Below, one piece after another: positions 18,972 to 29,369 of a DNA stretch of 61,728 bases. Each line of letters starts with the position of its first letter. Position 1 is the stretch's first letter. A program made the position numbers and the translations under genes. The stretch lies in contig NZ_JAUYGD010000013.1 of assembly GCF_030690725.1 (NCBI RefSeq), positions 1 through 61,728 on the forward strand, given 5' to 3'. Source of the DNA: Pseudomonas sp. (GTDB taxonomy: Bacteria > Pseudomonadota > Gammaproteobacteria > Pseudomonadales > Pseudomonadaceae). The notes beneath the pieces were generated by a model. The model was not told the origin of the DNA. It made no database searches and saw nothing but the letters and a program-made list of their open reading frames with translations.

Positions 18972-19949
18972 TTAGCGCAGCGCCGGCCCCTGAAAACCCA
19001 CCCACAGGGCAATACGCTCAGCCATGCTGGCGCCCAGGGTTTTCGCGAAACGATCAAATGGCGACTCCTTCACGGTGAAGTCAACAATGTTTTTCTCACC
19101 AACCACTTCCCGCGCCACATAGCTGGTATTGCCCAGCGCATCGATCAAACCCAACTGCAAGGCCTGCTCGCCCGACCAGACCAGACCCGAGAACAGCTCT
19201 GGGTGCTCGGCATCCTTCAAGCGCTCACCACGACCCTGCTTGACGCTGGCAATAAACTGGCGATGAGTGGTTTCCAGCACACCCTGCCAGAACTTGGTTT
19301 CTTGAGCCTTTTGTGGCTGGAACGGGTCGAGAAATGCCTTGTGCTCACCGGAGGTATACACGCGGCGATCCACACCCAGCTTCTCCATCACCCCAACAAA
19401 GCCAAAGGTGGCCGCCGTTACACCAATGGAGCCGACCAGGCTGGCCTTGTCGGCATAGATCTCATCAGCCGCACTGGCGATGTAATAAGCACCCGAAGCC
19501 CCCAGATCAGTGATCACCGCATACAGCTTGATCGCTGGATATTCGGTGCGCAGACGCCGAATTTCGTCATAGATGTAGCCCGACTGCACCGGACTGCCGC
19601 CCGGGCTATTGATGCGCAGAATCACACCCTTGGTATTGGTATCCTCAAACGCCGCACGCAGACTGCTGACGATATTGTCGGCACTGGCCGACTCCTGATC
19701 GGCAATCATCCCGCGCACTTCGATCACTGCAGTATGACTACCGGTGGTCGCGCCCTTTTTCATCGCCAACATGGGCGAGAACAACGCCAGCGCGCCGAAG
19801 ATATAAATGAAGGTCAGCAGCTTGAAGAAAATCCCCCAGCGACGCGCGCGCCGCTGCTCCTGCACACCGGCCAGCAGGGTTTTCTCCAGCAGCTGCCAGC
19901 TTTTTCCGTCACCATCAGCCGCTGCCGACGCTTTCCATTCATCTGCCAT
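18972..19949 (-). CDS. sppA: Signal peptide peptidase SppA, short form
   Basis: A 325-residue inner-membrane serine protease. One membrane segment lies at residues about 40-62. The periplasmic S49 domain has S152 in LGASGAYYIASA and K204 in GEHKAFLDPF; the 52-residue spacing matches the Ser/Lys dyad of B. subtilis SppA. It degrades remnant signal peptides. The ATG at 19949 has GAGGTGG upstream and was preferred to a TTG at 19964. It follows the HAD phosphatase gene by 11 bp. Confidence 0.9.
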   Translation of the reverse strand: MADEWKASAAADGDGKSWQLLEKTLLAGVQEQRRARRWGIFFKLLTFIYIFGALALFSPMLAMKKGATTGSHTAVIEVRGMIADQESASADNIVSSLRAAFEDTNTKGVILRINSPGGSPVQSGYIYDEIRRLRTEYPAIKLYAVITDLGASGAYYIASAADEIYADKASLVGSIGVTAATFGFVGVMEKLGVDRRVYTSGEHKAFLDPFQPQKAQETKFWQGVLETTHRQFIASVKQGRGERLKDAEHPELFSGLVWSGEQALQLGLIDALGNTSYVAREVVGEKNIVDFTVKESPFDRFAKTLGASMAERIALWVGFQGPALR

Positions 19950-19960
19950 GCAAAACCACC

Positions 19961-20650
19961 TCAAACTGACTGATTAGACGCACGCCGACCCAGCCAGGCG
20001 CGCAACTCGGTAAAACATTCTATTGCCAGTGTTGGCTGACACGCACGCAGCGCCTGCAACGGCTGCGCGCCATAACCCACCGCCACACAATCCATGCCAA
20101 CGCGTTGTGCCATCAACAGATCGAAGGACGAGTCGCCGACCATCAGCGCCTGACTGGCTGCAACACCGCTTTGCGCAAGAATCTCATGCAGCATCAGCGG
20201 GTCCGGCTTGCTCGCCGTTTCATCGGCGCAACGGCTGTAGTCGAAATAATCCAGCCAGCCGCGATCCGCCAGCACCCGCTGCAAACCATACCGACCCTTA
20301 CCTGTCGCCACCGCCAGACGATAGCCTTCGGCACGAAACGCCTCCAAGCCCTCAGCCACACCATGGAACAACGCCGACGGCTCGGACTCCAGAGCCAGGT
20401 AGTTTTCGCTGTAGCTTTGCCGTAAACGCTGCGCGCGAAGCGCATCATGCATATCCGGATACAGGCAACGAATCGCCTCAGGCAAACCCAAACCGATAAT
20501 GCCGCGCACCTGATCATCGGTGCAGCGCGGCAACTCACAGGCATCGGCAGCCAGGTGCATCGCCGCAACGATCCGACCGATGGAATCAACCAAGGTGCCG
20601 TCCCAATCGAAGATCAGTAGCTGGTAGCGACGCTCCTGACAATCACGCAT
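19961..20650 (-). CDS. HAD superfamily phosphatase (Gph-like)
   Basis: A 229-residue HAD hydrolase. The nucleophile motif is FDWDGTLVDS (D15, D17), AVATGKG gives motif II, and KPDPLMLHEI and VGDSSFDLLMA motifs III and IV. It resembles phosphoglycolate phosphatase-like proteins that follow rluC in pseudomonads. The ATG at 20650 is 8 bp after the rluC stop; a GTG at 20665 that overlaps that stop (GTGCCTGA) is an alternative start. Substrate not assigned. Confidence 0.87.
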   Translation of the reverse strand: MRDCQERRYQLLIFDWDGTLVDSIGRIVAAMHLAADACELPRCTDDQVRGIIGLGLPEAIRCLYPDMHDALRAQRLRQSYSENYLALESEPSALFHGVAEGLEAFRAEGYRLAVATGKGRYGLQRVLADRGWLDYFDYSRCADETASKPDPLMLHEILAQSGVAASQALMVGDSSFDLLMAQRVGMDCVAVGYGAQPLQALRACQPTLAIECFTELRAWLGRRASNQSV

Positions 20651-20657
20651 CTGAGAA

Positions 20658-21611
20658 TCAGGCACCGAGACGCACCATAGTCCGCGCCCACATTTCATCG
20701 ACCGGCGCTTCAAGTTTGAGCTGACCACCTTCAGGCAGCGGCACAACCAACTCATAGGCATGCAGAAACAGGCGCTTGCCGCCCAGATCGCGAATTTCCT
20801 TGGTGAAATCGTCATCACCGTACTTGCTGTCACCAGCAATGCAGTGCCCGGCATGCTGCGCATGCACACGAATCTGATGGGTACGCCCGGTAACCGGCTT
20901 GGCCTCGACCAGCGTGGCGAACTCACCAAAGCGGCGCAGCACACGGAAGATGGTCAAAGCCTCCTTACCTTCCGGATTGACCTCAACCATGCGCTCACCG
21001 GAACGCAGATTGCTCTTAAGCAGCGGCGCATTGACCTGTTTCTTGGCCGTCGCCCAGTGGCCGCGCACCAGCGCCATATAGCGCTTGTCCACACCATCGC
21101 CACGCAAGGCTTCGTGCAGGTGACGCAACATGCTGCGCTTCTTGGCAATCATCAACAGGCCCGAAGTATCACGATCGAGACGGTGCACCAGCTCCAGATC
21201 CTTAGCATCCGGACGCAGCTGACGAAAGGCTTCGATAACCCCGTAATTCAGGCCACTACCGCCATGCACGGCAATACCAGCCGGCTTGTTCAGCACGATC
21301 AGCGCCTTGTCTTCATAGACAATTGCAGCCTCAAGGCGCTGCAAAAGCCCCTGAGCCAGCGGCTCGGGCTCATCGCGCTCAGCCAAACGCAGCGGCGGTA
21401 CGCGAATGATGTCACCGGCCTGCAACTTGTACTCGGGCTTGATCCGACCTTTATTCACGCGCACTTCGCCTTTACGCAAAATCCGGTAAATCAAAGTCTT
21501 GGGCACGCCTTTGAGCTGGGTGCGGAGAAAGTTATCAATGCGTTGGCCGGCAAGTTCCGGCGCAACCTCGAGCAGCTGGACGCCGGAGGTTGGAGGGGAA
21601 GGATTTGTCAT
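20658..21611 (-). CDS. rluC: 23S rRNA pseudouridine synthase RluC
   Basis: A 317-residue enzyme with an N-terminal S4 RNA-binding domain (residues about 22-80) and an RluA-type catalytic domain. The catalytic aspartate is D146 in HRLDRDTSG, and [16 protein letters not shown] is the second signature. It is expected to modify U955, U2504 and U2580 in 23S rRNA, as in E. coli. It is divergent from rne, the usual arrangement. The ATG at 21611 was chosen; longer in-frame extensions run into the rne promoter. Confidence 0.93.
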   Translation of the reverse strand: MTNPSPPTSGVQLLEVAPELAGQRIDNFLRTQLKGVPKTLIYRILRKGEVRVNKGRIKPEYKLQAGDIIRVPPLRLAERDEPEPLAQGLLQRLEAAIVYEDKALIVLNKPAGIAVHGGSGLNYGVIEAFRQLRPDAKDLELVHRLDRDTSGLLMIAKKRSMLRHLHEALRGDGVDKRYMALVRGHWATAKKQVNAPLLKSNLRSGERMVEVNPEGKEALTIFRVLRRFGEFATLVEAKPVTGRTHQIRVHAQHAGHCIAGDSKYGDDDFTKEIRDLGGKRLFLHAYELVVPLPEGGQLKLEAPVDEMWARTMVRLGA

Positions 21612-21639
21612 CGCGCAATCATAACAATTTTTTATGGAA

Positions 21640-21668
21640 TTGAAGCACTTAATCATTGCTGCTATAGT
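21640..21668 (+). promoter_or_regulatory. Promoter for rne
   Basis: TTGAAG (21640-21645) and TATAGT (21663-21668) are separated by 17 bp. The start is expected near 21675, giving a leader of about 515 nt before the RNase E ATG. Confidence 0.75.
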
Positions 21669-21674
21669 CGGGAA

Positions 21675-22191
21675 CGCCGCCAAAAGCGGCCTGGTTTGCG
21701 GATGATCGCCAAAACTGCCATCCCCAACCAACGCAACCCATTCGGGACGTGAGGCCGTCCGACGGGTTATTCAACGAAAGAAAAGCCTCCAAGGCTGTGA
21801 ATAACTCGGAAATAAAGCCTTTAAGCCATGATGCGCAGCCTGCCCCTTTGGACGGTTGCGGTAATAGTTAACCCGCTGCGGATTTTCGCGAGCGGCACCC
21901 GAGTTTCAGCGATACGTGTAGGGTGGAGATGTACAACTGTTGGTCCGCGTAGCAGCTCGCTTTACCAAGACGCCTCATCTCGTCCGCTACCAACAGCTGA
22001 TTCCTCCTCCTGACTTAGTGCTTTCTGTTATCACAGCGAGCAGGAGACGTCCGTCGCGGCCCAGCACAATTGGCTGACCGCCGCTAGACACTGGAACGCT
22101 TTACGACCGTTCCTGACGCACCTGACACCGACCCCTGAAGTCGTGTGTGCCGAACGCCGCTTCCGCCAGCACCGGAAACCGACGGTACTAC
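21675..22191 (+). promoter_or_regulatory. Long structured rne 5' leader, rne-II type
   Basis: This non-coding stretch of about 515 nt has several stems: GCCGC/GCGGC at 21676-21690, GTTATTCA/TGAATAAC (21766-21805) enclosing AGCCT/AGGCT, and CTGTTGGT (21937-21944) with ACCAACAG (21989-21996). A rne-II RNA motif has been described upstream of RNase E genes in Pseudomonadaceae, and this position fits it. RNase E autoregulation by cutting its own leader is known in E. coli and inferred here. Confidence 0.62.
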
Positions 22192-25100
22192 ATGAAAAGA
22201 ATGCTGATTAACGCAACTCAGCCCGAAGAGTTGCGTGTTGCCCTGGTAGATGGGCAGAAACTCTACGACCTGGACATCGAGTCCGGCGCCCGTGAGCAGA
22301 AAAAATCCAACATCTACAAGGGTAAAATCACCCGCGTAGAACCTAGCCTCGAAGCTGCTTTCGTCGACTTCGGCTCTGAGCGCCACGGCTTTCTCCCGCT
22401 CAAAGAAATCTCCCGCGAATACTTCAGCAAGGCTCCAGAAGGCCGCGTCAATATCAAAGACGTGCTCAAGGAAGGCCAGGAAGTCATCGTTCAGGTCGAG
22501 AAAGAAGAGCGTGGCAACAAGGGCGCAGCCCTCACCACCTTTATCAGCCTCGCCGGTCGTTACCTGGTTCTGATGCCGAACAACCCGCGCGCCGGTGGCA
22601 TCTCGCGTCGTATCGAAGGCGAAGAGCGTAATGAACTGCGTGAAGCGCTGAACGGCCTGGTCGCTCCAAGCGACATGGGCTTGATCGTGCGCACTGCAGG
22701 CCTGGGCCGCTCCAGCGAAGAAATGCAGTGGGACCTCGATTACCTGCTGCAACTCTGGACCGCTATCAAAGAAGCTTCGCTGGACCGCGCCGCGCCCTTC
22801 CTGATCTATCAGGAAAGCAACGTGATCATCCGCGCCATCCGCGACTACCTGCGCCAGGACATCGGCGAAGTACTGGTCGACAGCATTGAAGCGCAGCAGG
22901 AAGCCCTGAGTTTCATCAATCAGGTGATGCCGCAGTACGCCAGCAAGATCAAGCTGTACGAAGACAGCGTACCGTTGTTCAACCGCTTCCAGATCGAAAG
23001 CCAGATCGAAACCGCTTTCCAGCGCGAAGTGAAACTGCCATCCGGCGGCTCCATCGTCATCGACCCGACCGAAGCCCTGGTGTCCATCGACATCAACTCG
23101 GCGCGTGCGACCAAAGGCAGCGACATCGAAGAAACCGCCCTGCAGACCAACCTGGAAGCGGCTGAAGAAATCGCCCGCCAGCTGCGTCTGCGTGACATCG
23201 GCGGCCTGATCGTCATCGACTTTATCGACATGACCCCGGCGAAGAACCAACGCGCCGTGGAAGAAAAAGTCCGTGAAAGCCTGGAAGCCGACCGCGCCCG
23301 CGTACAAGTGGGTCGCATCTCACGCTTCGGCCTGTTGGAAATGTCGCGTCAGCGCCTGCGTCCATCCTTGGGTGAAAGCAGCGGTATCGTCTGCCCACGC
23401 TGCAATGGTCAAGGCATCATCCGCGACGTCGAATCGCTGTCGCTGGCCATTCTGCGCCTGATCGAAGAAGAAGCCCTGAAAGACCGCACTGCCGAAGTTC
23501 GCGCACAAGTGCCGATTCCAGTTGCTGCCTTCCTGCTCAACGAAAAACGCAACTCGATCACCAAGACCGAACTGCGTACCCGTGCGCGCATCGTCATCGT
23601 GCCGAACGATCACCTGGAAACCCCACACTTCGAAGTCACCCGCATCCGTGACGACAGCCCGGAAGCTCAGTCCACTCAATCCAGCTATGAAATGGCGACC
23701 ATTGAAGTGGAAGAAGAGAAACAGGCCGCCGCAACGCGCACCCTGGTTCGCCAGGAAGCCGCAATCAAGACCGCGCCGCAGCGCACTGCACCAACCCCGG
23801 TTGAAGCAGTAGCCGCGCAGCCAGTTGCCGCCGCCGAGCCAAGCCTGTTCAAGGGCCTGGTCAAGTCGCTGGTCAGCCTGTTCGCCAGCAAGGAAGAAGA
23901 AAAGCCTGCTGTCGTCGAGAAGAAAACCAGCGAACGCCCACAGCGCAGCGATGAGCGCCGCAACGGTCGCCAGCAGAACCGCAGCCGCGGTGGTCGCAAT
24001 AACGAAGAGCGCAAGCCGCGCGAAGACCGTGGTCCACGCGAAGAACGCGCACCGCGTGAAGAGCGTCAGCCACGTGCTGCCCGCGAAGAGCGTGCTCCAC
24101 GTGAAGAACGCGCCCCGCGCGAAGAGCGTGCGCCCCGCGAGGACCGCGCACCGCGCGAAGAACGCAGCCCGCGTGACGTCGTAGAAGTTCGCGAGCCGCA
24201 GGAAGTGCGTCAGTCGCGCCCTCCTCGCGAAGAGCGTCAGCCACGCGACCGCAAGCCACGTGAAGAGCGCCAGCCGCGCGAACTGCGTGAGCCACTGGAT
24301 GCCGCACCGGGTGATAGCGCAACGCTCAGCGAAGAAGCCCGTGCCGAACGTCCGCAACGCGAACCGCGCCAGCCGCGCGCACCGCGTGAAGAGCGCCAGC
24401 CACGTGCCGAACAGGCCGCAGTAGCCGCTGATGAAGAAGTACTGAACGCTGAAGAAGCACTGCAGGACGATGAGCAGGAAGGCAGCGAAGGTGGCGATCG
24501 CCCACGTCGCCGCTCCCGTGGTCAGCGTCGTCGCAGCAATCGTCGCGAGCGCCAGAACGATGCCAACGGCAATCCGATTGAAGGCAGTGAAGAAGGCGCA
24601 GAAGCACCAGCCGATGCCGACAACACAGTAGTTTCAGCAGCAGTAACAGCCGCCGTTACCACTGGCGCAGACGAAGCCGTCCAAGCAACCGCCGAAGCCG
24701 CACCGGTAGTTGTCGAGCAGGAGCAGCCACGCGAAGTCGCTGCAGCTGAAACGCCACAAGCCGTTGCTGAGACCGTAGTTGTAGAGGCTGTAAGCAGCCC
24801 GGTTGTCGAAGTCAGCGAAGCACCTGTATATGCCACCGAAGTCAGCGAAGCTGCACCAGCACCTGCTGTTGTAGAGGCGCCAGCCCCGGTTGCAGAGGTT
24901 GTTGAAGCGCCTGCTGCGGTTGCCGCTCCTGAGCCGGTTGCCGAAGCCGTAGTAGCTGAAGTTGTAGCAGCCGAAGCTGCCCCTGTGGTTGCCGCCAGCA
25001 GCACCGGCCGCGCACCTAACGATCCGCGCGAAGTGCGTCGTCGTCAGCGTGAAGCCGAGCGTCTGGCCCGCGAAGCCGCCGAAGCCCCAGCAGCCTCCGT

Positions 25101-25329
25101 ACAGGTTGAAGCTGCTGCACCGGTAGCTGAAGAGCCAGCTGCAGAAGTGGTTGCCGAAGCCGTAGTTGAAACTGCAGCCGAAGCACCTGCGAGCATCGAA
25201 GCAGTCGAGCCCAAGGCCGAAGCCGCCGCGCAAGTAGAAGCAGAAGTAAACCAGGAGCCGCAAAGCTCACTGTTTACTGAAGTAGAAGCTGACGAGCAGG
25301 ATAAAGAAGCGATCAAACCGCAGGTCTGA
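22192..25329 (+). CDS. rne: Ribonuclease E
   Basis: A 1045-residue endonuclease and degradosome scaffold. The catalytic half has an S1 domain (about 36-120), D300 and D343 ([12 protein letters not shown] and VIDFIDM) as metal ligands, and the zinc-link cysteines C401 and C404 (CPRCNGQG). The non-catalytic half has an arginine-rich region (about residues 590-770) with repeated A-P-R-E-E-R units, then a long tail rich in Ala, Val, Glu and Pro. The ATG at 22192 ([14 protein letters not shown]) is the conserved start. It is followed by a strong terminator. Confidence 0.97.
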   Translation: MKRMLINATQPEELRVALVDGQKLYDLDIESGAREQKKSNIYKGKITRVEPSLEAAFVDFGSERHGFLPLKEISREYFSKAPEGRVNIKDVLKEGQEVIVQVEKEERGNKGAALTTFISLAGRYLVLMPNNPRAGGISRRIEGEERNELREALNGLVAPSDMGLIVRTAGLGRSSEEMQWDLDYLLQLWTAIKEASLDRAAPFLIYQESNVIIRAIRDYLRQDIGEVLVDSIEAQQEALSFINQVMPQYASKIKLYEDSVPLFNRFQIESQIETAFQREVKLPSGGSIVIDPTEALVSIDINSARATKGSDIEETALQTNLEAAEEIARQLRLRDIGGLIVIDFIDMTPAKNQRAVEEKVRESLEADRARVQVGRISRFGLLEMSRQRLRPSLGESSGIVCPRCNGQGIIRDVESLSLAILRLIEEEALKDRTAEVRAQVPIPVAAFLLNEKRNSITKTELRTRARIVIVPNDHLETPHFEVTRIRDDSPEAQSTQSSYEMATIEVEEEKQAAATRTLVRQEAAIKTAPQRTAPTPVEAVAAQPVAAAEPSLFKGLVKSLVSLFASKEEEKPAVVEKKTSERPQRSDERRNGRQQNRSRGGRNNEERKPREDRGPREERAPREERQPRAAREERAPREERAPREERAPREDRAPREERSPRDVVEVREPQEVRQSRPPREERQPRDRKPREERQPRELREPLDAAPGDSATLSEEARAERPQREPRQPRAPREERQPRAEQAAVAADEEVLNAEEALQDDEQEGSEGGDRPRRRSRGQRRRSNRRERQNDANGNPIEGSEEGAEAPADADNTVVSAAVTAAVTTGADEAVQATAEAAPVVVEQEQPREVAAAETPQAVAETVVVEAVSSPVVEVSEAPVYATEVSEAAPAPAVVEAPAPVAEVVEAPAAVAAPEPVAEAVVAEVVAAEAAPVVAASSTGRAPNDPREVRRRQREAERLAREAAEAPAASVQVEAAAPVAEEPAAEVVAEAVVETAAEAPASIEAVEPKAEAAAQVEAEVNQEPQSSLFTEVEADEQDKEAIKPQV

Positions 25330-25344
25330 TCCGCTAGGCAATAA

Positions 25345-25372
25345 AAAAGGGGATGCTGCGGCATCCCCTTTT
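25345..25372. terminator. Bidirectional terminator after rne and murB
   Basis: AAAAGGGGATGC-tgcg-GCATCCCCTTTT is a perfect 12-bp stem with a four-base loop between convergent rne and murB. Both strands end in a U-tract. Confidence 0.9.
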
Positions 25373-25433
25373 GCGTTGTAGCTTTTATTACAGCGCGATC
25401 AACACGCTGTTAGCTAGCTTCCGCCAAAACGCT

Positions 25434-26453
25434 TTACAGCACGTTCGGCTCGATCTCCAAGTCCACCGCAAAACGCTGGGCGATATCCGCCTGGATACGC
25501 TGCGCCAGTGCCAACAACTGCGCACCGCTGGCGTCCCCGTAATTCACCAATACCAGCGCCTGCAGACGATGCACGCCCGCATCACCCTCACGAAAGCCCT
25601 TCCAGCCCGCCCGCTCGATCAACCAGCCAGCGGCAAGTTTTACCTGCCCGTCTGCCTGAGCATACGCCACCAGATCGGCATGTTCGGCGCGCAAACGCTG
25701 CGCCAGCTCACTCGATACCAATGGGTTCTTGAAGAAGCTGCCAGCATTGCCTAGCTCAGCCGGGTCAGGCAATTTTTCGCTGCGAATGGCGCAAATGGCC
25801 TGGCTGACATCCAGCGCCGTCGGAGCACTGATGCCCTGCTCCGCCAGACGCTGACGCACCGGGCCGTAATCCAGGTGCAGCGCAGCCACGCGACTCAAGG
25901 CAAAACGCACCCGCAGGATGGCCCAGCGCCCGCTTTCGCGTTTGAACACGCTATCGCGGTAGGCAAAGGCGCAGTCCTGCAGAGAAAACTCACGCAGCTC
26001 GCCACTCTGTCGATCCAAGGCGGTCAAACCGGCAAACAGATCCTTCAGCTCAACGCCGTACGCACCGATATTCTGCACCGGCGCCGCACCCACGGTGCCT
26101 GGGATCAGGCTAAGGTTTTCCAGACCGGCAAAGCCCTGGGCCAGCGTCCACTGCACAAATGGATGCCAGGGTTCGCCCGCCTCCGCCTCGATCACAACAC
26201 GCTCGCCGTCATCGCTGAGCACACGAATACCGCGACTGGCCATACGCAGCACCAGCGCATCGACATCACGCGTCAGCAGCAGATTGCTGCCGCCACCGAG
26301 CAACAACAGCGGCAACTGCTGCGTTTGCGCATAACTCAGCGCTTCGCGCACCTGCTGATCGCTCTCGGCTTCGGCAAAATGACTGGCCTGAGCCTCGACG
26401 GCAAAGCTGTTATAGGGCTTCAGCGATACCTGAGAGCGCACCTGCAGGCTCAT
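25434..26453 (-). CDS. murB: UDP-N-acetylenolpyruvoylglucosamine reductase
   Basis: A 339-residue FAD enzyme that reduces the enolpyruvyl group to form UDP-MurNAc. LLLGGGSNLLL is the FAD-binding motif, IPGTVGAAPVQNIGAYGVE the second, GNAGSFFKNP carries the catalytic serine, and IEPNV at the end the conserved glutamate. It is of the type I (E. coli-like) form. Its ATG overlaps the stop of the phosphatase gene by 4 bp (ATGA). Confidence 0.95.
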   Translation of the reverse strand: MSLQVRSQVSLKPYNSFAVEAQASHFAEAESDQQVREALSYAQTQQLPLLLLGGGSNLLLTRDVDALVLRMASRGIRVLSDDGERVVIEAEAGEPWHPFVQWTLAQGFAGLENLSLIPGTVGAAPVQNIGAYGVELKDLFAGLTALDRQSGELREFSLQDCAFAYRDSVFKRESGRWAILRVRFALSRVAALHLDYGPVRQRLAEQGISAPTALDVSQAICAIRSEKLPDPAELGNAGSFFKNPLVSSELAQRLRAEHADLVAYAQADGQVKLAAGWLIERAGWKGFREGDAGVHRLQALVLVNYGDASGAQLLALAQRIQADIAQRFAVDLEIEPNVL

Positions 26454-26914
26454 AAGCGCCCCTTGAGTTCGATCACCAGGGCATCACAAGCCTGCTCAAT
26501 CAAATCCAGCACCTGGGCAAAGCCAGCCTCGCCACCGTAATAAGGGTCCGGCACTTCATCCAGCTCCAGCTGATAACGGCGCAGAAACAGGTCCAGCTCG
26601 GCCGCATCATTGCCTGGACGCAGCTGCTGCAGGTCGTGCAGGTTGCTGTTATCCATCGCCAGAATCAGGTCGAAGGCGTGAAAATCCGCGGCTTTGACCT
26701 GCCGGCCACGCAATGCAGACAGGTCATAGCCACGCTGCTGCGCGGCCTGACGCGTGCGGATGTCCGCCGCCTTTCCCACATGCCAGTCGCCAGTGCCCGC
26801 CGAATCGACCTCGACGCGCCCTTCCAGCCCCGCCTCACGCAGCTTGTGGCGCAACACGCCCTCGGCCGTGGGCGAGCGGCAGATATTGCCCAGACAGACG
26901 AACAGAACGCGCAT
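26450..26914 (-). CDS. Low-molecular-weight protein-tyrosine phosphatase
   Basis: A 154-residue cytoplasmic phosphatase. The active-site loop CLGNICRSPTAEGVL (CX5R) lies at residues 7-21 and the general-acid loop is DPYYGG. LMW phosphatases often act on tyrosine kinases that control exopolysaccharide, but in this operon it sits between kdsB and murB and its substrate is unknown. The ATG at 26914 overlaps the kdsB stop by one base (TGATG). Confidence 0.92.
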   Translation of the reverse strand: MRVLFVCLGNICRSPTAEGVLRHKLREAGLEGRVEVDSAGTGDWHVGKAADIRTRQAAQQRGYDLSALRGRQVKAADFHAFDLILAMDNSNLHDLQQLRPGNDAAELDLFLRRYQLELDEVPDPYYGGEAGFAQVLDLIEQACDALVIELKGRL

Positions 26915-27678
26915 CAGACCCCCAGCAGGCGACGAACCCGCTCCAGGTCTTCCGGCGTGTCGACGCCCGCAGGCGGCGCTTCCAGGGCATCGGCGACATG
27001 GATACGCACGCCATGCCAGAGCGCACGCAGCTGCTCCAGGCACTCGGTGTCTTCCAGCCAGCACGGGCCCCAGGCGACGAAGTCATGCAGAAACTGCGCA
27101 CGGTAGGCGTAGATGCCGATGTGCCGGCGGTACGGCACGCCTGCTGGCAGCTCGTCACGGTTCTTGGCGAAGGCATCCCGCGCCCAGGCCAGCGGCGCGC
27201 GGCTGAAGGTCAGGGCCAGGCCTGTCTTGTCGCTGACCACCTTGACCACATTGGGGTTGAACAGCGCCTGCACATCCTCAATCGGCTCGGCCAAGGTGGC
27301 GATGGCCGCCTGCGGGTTGGCGGCCAGATTGGCGGCTACCTGATCAATGATCGCCGGCGGAATCAGCGGCTCGTCGCCCTGCACGTTGACCACGATGGCG
27401 TCGGTCGCCAAGCCCAGCGCCGTGGCCACTTCAGCCAGGCGGTCGGTGCCGGAGTTGTGGGAGGCGTCGGTCAGTACCACCTGCGCACCAAAGCTGCGGC
27501 AGGCCTCAACGATGCGTGCATCGTCGGTGGCCACCACCACCTGCTGGGCGCTGCTTTTGCACGCCTGTTCCCAGACATGCTGAATCATCGGTTTGCCGGC
27601 AATATCCTGCAGCGGCTTGCCCGGCAGGCGACTGGAAGCGAAACGCGCCGGAATCACAACGGTAAAGGCAGTGCTCAT
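26914..27678 (-). CDS. kdsB: CMP-KDO synthetase
   Basis: A 254-residue cytidylyltransferase that activates 3-deoxy-manno-octulosonate for lipopolysaccharide core synthesis. [15 protein letters not shown] is the nucleotide-binding signature, [11 protein letters not shown] a metal-binding motif, and [14 protein letters not shown] and [11 protein letters not shown] are typical. The ATG directly abuts the stop of the small YcaR/Trm112-like gene. Confidence 0.95.
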   Translation of the reverse strand: MSTAFTVVIPARFASSRLPGKPLQDIAGKPMIQHVWEQACKSSAQQVVVATDDARIVEACRSFGAQVVLTDASHNSGTDRLAEVATALGLATDAIVVNVQGDEPLIPPAIIDQVAANLAANPQAAIATLAEPIEDVQALFNPNVVKVVSDKTGLALTFSRAPLAWARDAFAKNRDELPAGVPYRRHIGIYAYRAQFLHDFVAWGPCWLEDTECLEQLRALWHGVRIHVADALEAPPAGVDTPEDLERVRRLLGV

Positions 27679-27864
27679 TTACTTGTCCAGACGCTCGTCG
27701 ACGTTGAGGGTGCGGGCTTCGGTTTCCAGCATCACCGGGATGCCATCGCGAACCGGGAAAGCCAGCGCGTCGGCCTTGCAGATCAGCTCGCTCTTGTCAG
27801 CGGCGAGCTTCAGCGGGCCCTTGCACAGTGGGCAGGCGAGAATATCGAGTAGTTTCGGGTCCAT
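27679..27864 (-). CDS. Trm112/YcaR family small protein
   Basis: A 61-residue protein beginning [20 protein letters not shown], with a CPLC zinc-ribbon half and the segment [16 protein letters not shown] typical of the YcaR/UPF0434 family. Its usual place is between lpxK and kdsB, as here. In E. coli the orthologous small gene also lies in the lpxK-kdsB operon. A role as a protein-stabilising partner is suggested for Trm112 homologues but is unproven here. The ATG at 27864 follows a GGAGA-type site (ATGGGAGATCC on the plus strand). Confidence 0.92.
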   Translation of the reverse strand: MDPKLLDILACPLCKGPLKLAADKSELICKADALAFPVRDGIPVMLETEARTLNVDERLDK

Positions 27865-27925
27865 GGGAGATCCTTGATAGGAAGCAGCTGCTGGGGCGGA
27901 CGAGGCCGCCGAATGATCAGAACAG

Positions 27926-28927
27926 TCAGGCGCGCGGCACAAGACGCTGCAATTGCTGATCAAACCAGGCGACAAACGCGGCCGAAGGCTCGGCATCCAC
28001 CGCCAGGTACCACCAATCGTCAGCCGCAAAGGCACGGCACTTGACCGCATCCTTTTCCGTCATCAGCACCGGCAGCTCCGGGCTGAAATTCAGCAGCTCG
28101 GCACTGTACGGCGCATGGTCGGCAAAGGCATGCGCGACAGGCCGCCAGTGTAGCCCTTCGAGGGTATTGAAGAAACGCTGCGGGTTGCCAATACCGGCGA
28201 CCGCATGCAGGGCCTGACCGGCCGGGAAGTGACTGAGCGGATGCTGCTCGCCACTGCGCAGGTTGACCAAGGTGCGCGGCCGCAGGGTAAAGCCGTAACC
28301 CTCCTGCGGATCGCTGGACGCGCCGTTATACAGCAGCGCATCCACGCTCTGCAGACGCTCGACCGGCTCACGCAGCGGGCCGGCAGGCAGGCAATGGCGA
28401 TTGCCCAAGCCGCGCGCGGCATCGATCAGCACCAGTTCGAGATCTCGGGCCAGACGGTAGTGCTGCAAGCCGTCATCACTGAGGATCAAGTCCAGCGGTT
28501 CGGCCGCCAGCAAGGCCGCTGCGGCGCGGCCGCGATCAGGATCAATCATCAGCGGCACGCCGCTGCGTTGCACAATCAGCAGCGGCTCATCACCTGCCAC
28601 GCTGGCCGCCTGATCGGCCTGCACGCGCCAGGGCAGCTGCGGCGGCTGGGCGCCATAGCCACGGCTGACCACACCGACGCGCAGCCCTTGGCGGCGGCAA
28701 TGTTCAATCAGCCAGAGAATCATGGGGGTTTTGCCGGTGCCGCCGACGGTGATATTGCCGACCACCACTACCGGCACAGGAGCACGGTAGATCTCGCCCT
28801 CACCCGCCAGAAAGCGCGCGCGCTTACGCACCACCACCACGCGATACAGCCACTCCAGCGGACGCAGCAGGCCCAGCGCCGGATGATCGGCGTACCAGGC
28901 AGCAGTAAGGCGTGCGGACAGGCTCAT
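27926..28927 (-). CDS. lpxK: Tetraacyldisaccharide 4'-kinase
   Basis: A 333-residue membrane-associated kinase that phosphorylates the 4' position of the lipid A precursor. The P-loop is [13 protein letters not shown] near residues 56-68, followed by VVSRGYG and [14 protein letters not shown]. One N-terminal amphipathic/membrane helix is present. It follows exbD by 13 bp. Confidence 0.94.
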   Translation of the reverse strand: MSLSARLTAAWYADHPALGLLRPLEWLYRVVVVRKRARFLAGEGEIYRAPVPVVVVGNITVGGTGKTPMILWLIEHCRRQGLRVGVVSRGYGAQPPQLPWRVQADQAASVAGDEPLLIVQRSGVPLMIDPDRGRAAAALLAAEPLDLILSDDGLQHYRLARDLELVLIDAARGLGNRHCLPAGPLREPVERLQSVDALLYNGASSDPQEGYGFTLRPRTLVNLRSGEQHPLSHFPAGQALHAVAGIGNPQRFFNTLEGLHWRPVAHAFADHAPYSAELLNFSPELPVLMTEKDAVKCRAFAADDWWYLAVDAEPSAAFVAWFDQQLQRLVPRA

Positions 28928-28940
28928 CAGTGGGCAACCC

Positions 28941-29369
28941 TCAAGGCGCGGCTTGCGCCTCGATGGTGGTCATGCGCAGATGGGCAAACCCCAGCTTGCC
29001 GGCCGCGTCCATGGCGGTAATCACCGCCTGATGCTGAGCCTTGGCATCGGCGCTGATGATCAGCGGCAGGCTGTTATCACCTTCCGATTCCTTCTGCAGC
29101 GCTGCCATCAGGCTTTCCAGATCGCTTTTCAGCAACTGTTTGGCATTCAGCGAGTAGCTGCCATCGGCGGCAATCAGGATTTCCAGCTGCTTCAGTTCGG
29201 TCTGCTCCGGCGGCGTGCCAGTAGCGGCCTCCGGCAGATCGACCTTGAGCTGGGTCTCACGGGTAAAGGTGGTGGTGACCACAAAGAACAGCAGCAGGAT
29301 AAACACCACGTCGATCAACGAGGCCAGGTTGATCTCGACGTTCTCCCGCGGTTTGCGCCGGAATTTCAC
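28941..29369 (-). CDS. exbD: ExbD/TolR family proton-channel protein
   Basis: A 142-residue inner-membrane protein with one transmembrane helix (about 17-35) that holds the conserved aspartate D20 in [16 protein letters not shown] periplasmic domain follows. It forms a proton-motive-force channel with ExbB. The GTG at 29369 overlaps the exbB stop (GTGA). No tonB gene is seen next to it, so the energised partner is unknown; P. aeruginosa has the same arrangement. Confidence 0.9.
   Translation of the reverse strand: MKFRRKPRENVEINLASLIDVVFILLLFFVVTTTFTRETQLKVDLPEAATGTPPEQTELKQLEILIAADGSYSLNAKQLLKSDLESLMAALQKESEGDNSLPLIISADAKAQHQAVITAMDAAGKLGFAHLRMTTIEAQAAP

Noticed and set aside
20658..20944. 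Longer HAD protein beginning upstream inside rluC
   Set aside because: The upstream part is a shadow of rluC; the HAD fold starts just after the ATG at 20650.
22084..23307. A 407-codon open frame antisense to the rne catalytic half
   Set aside because: The plus strand encodes recognisable RNase E; the antisense product has biased composition and no motif.
23940..24420. CRISPR-like array in rne
   Set aside because: The repeats are in-frame codons for A-P-R-E-E-R units inside a protein, without spacer structure.
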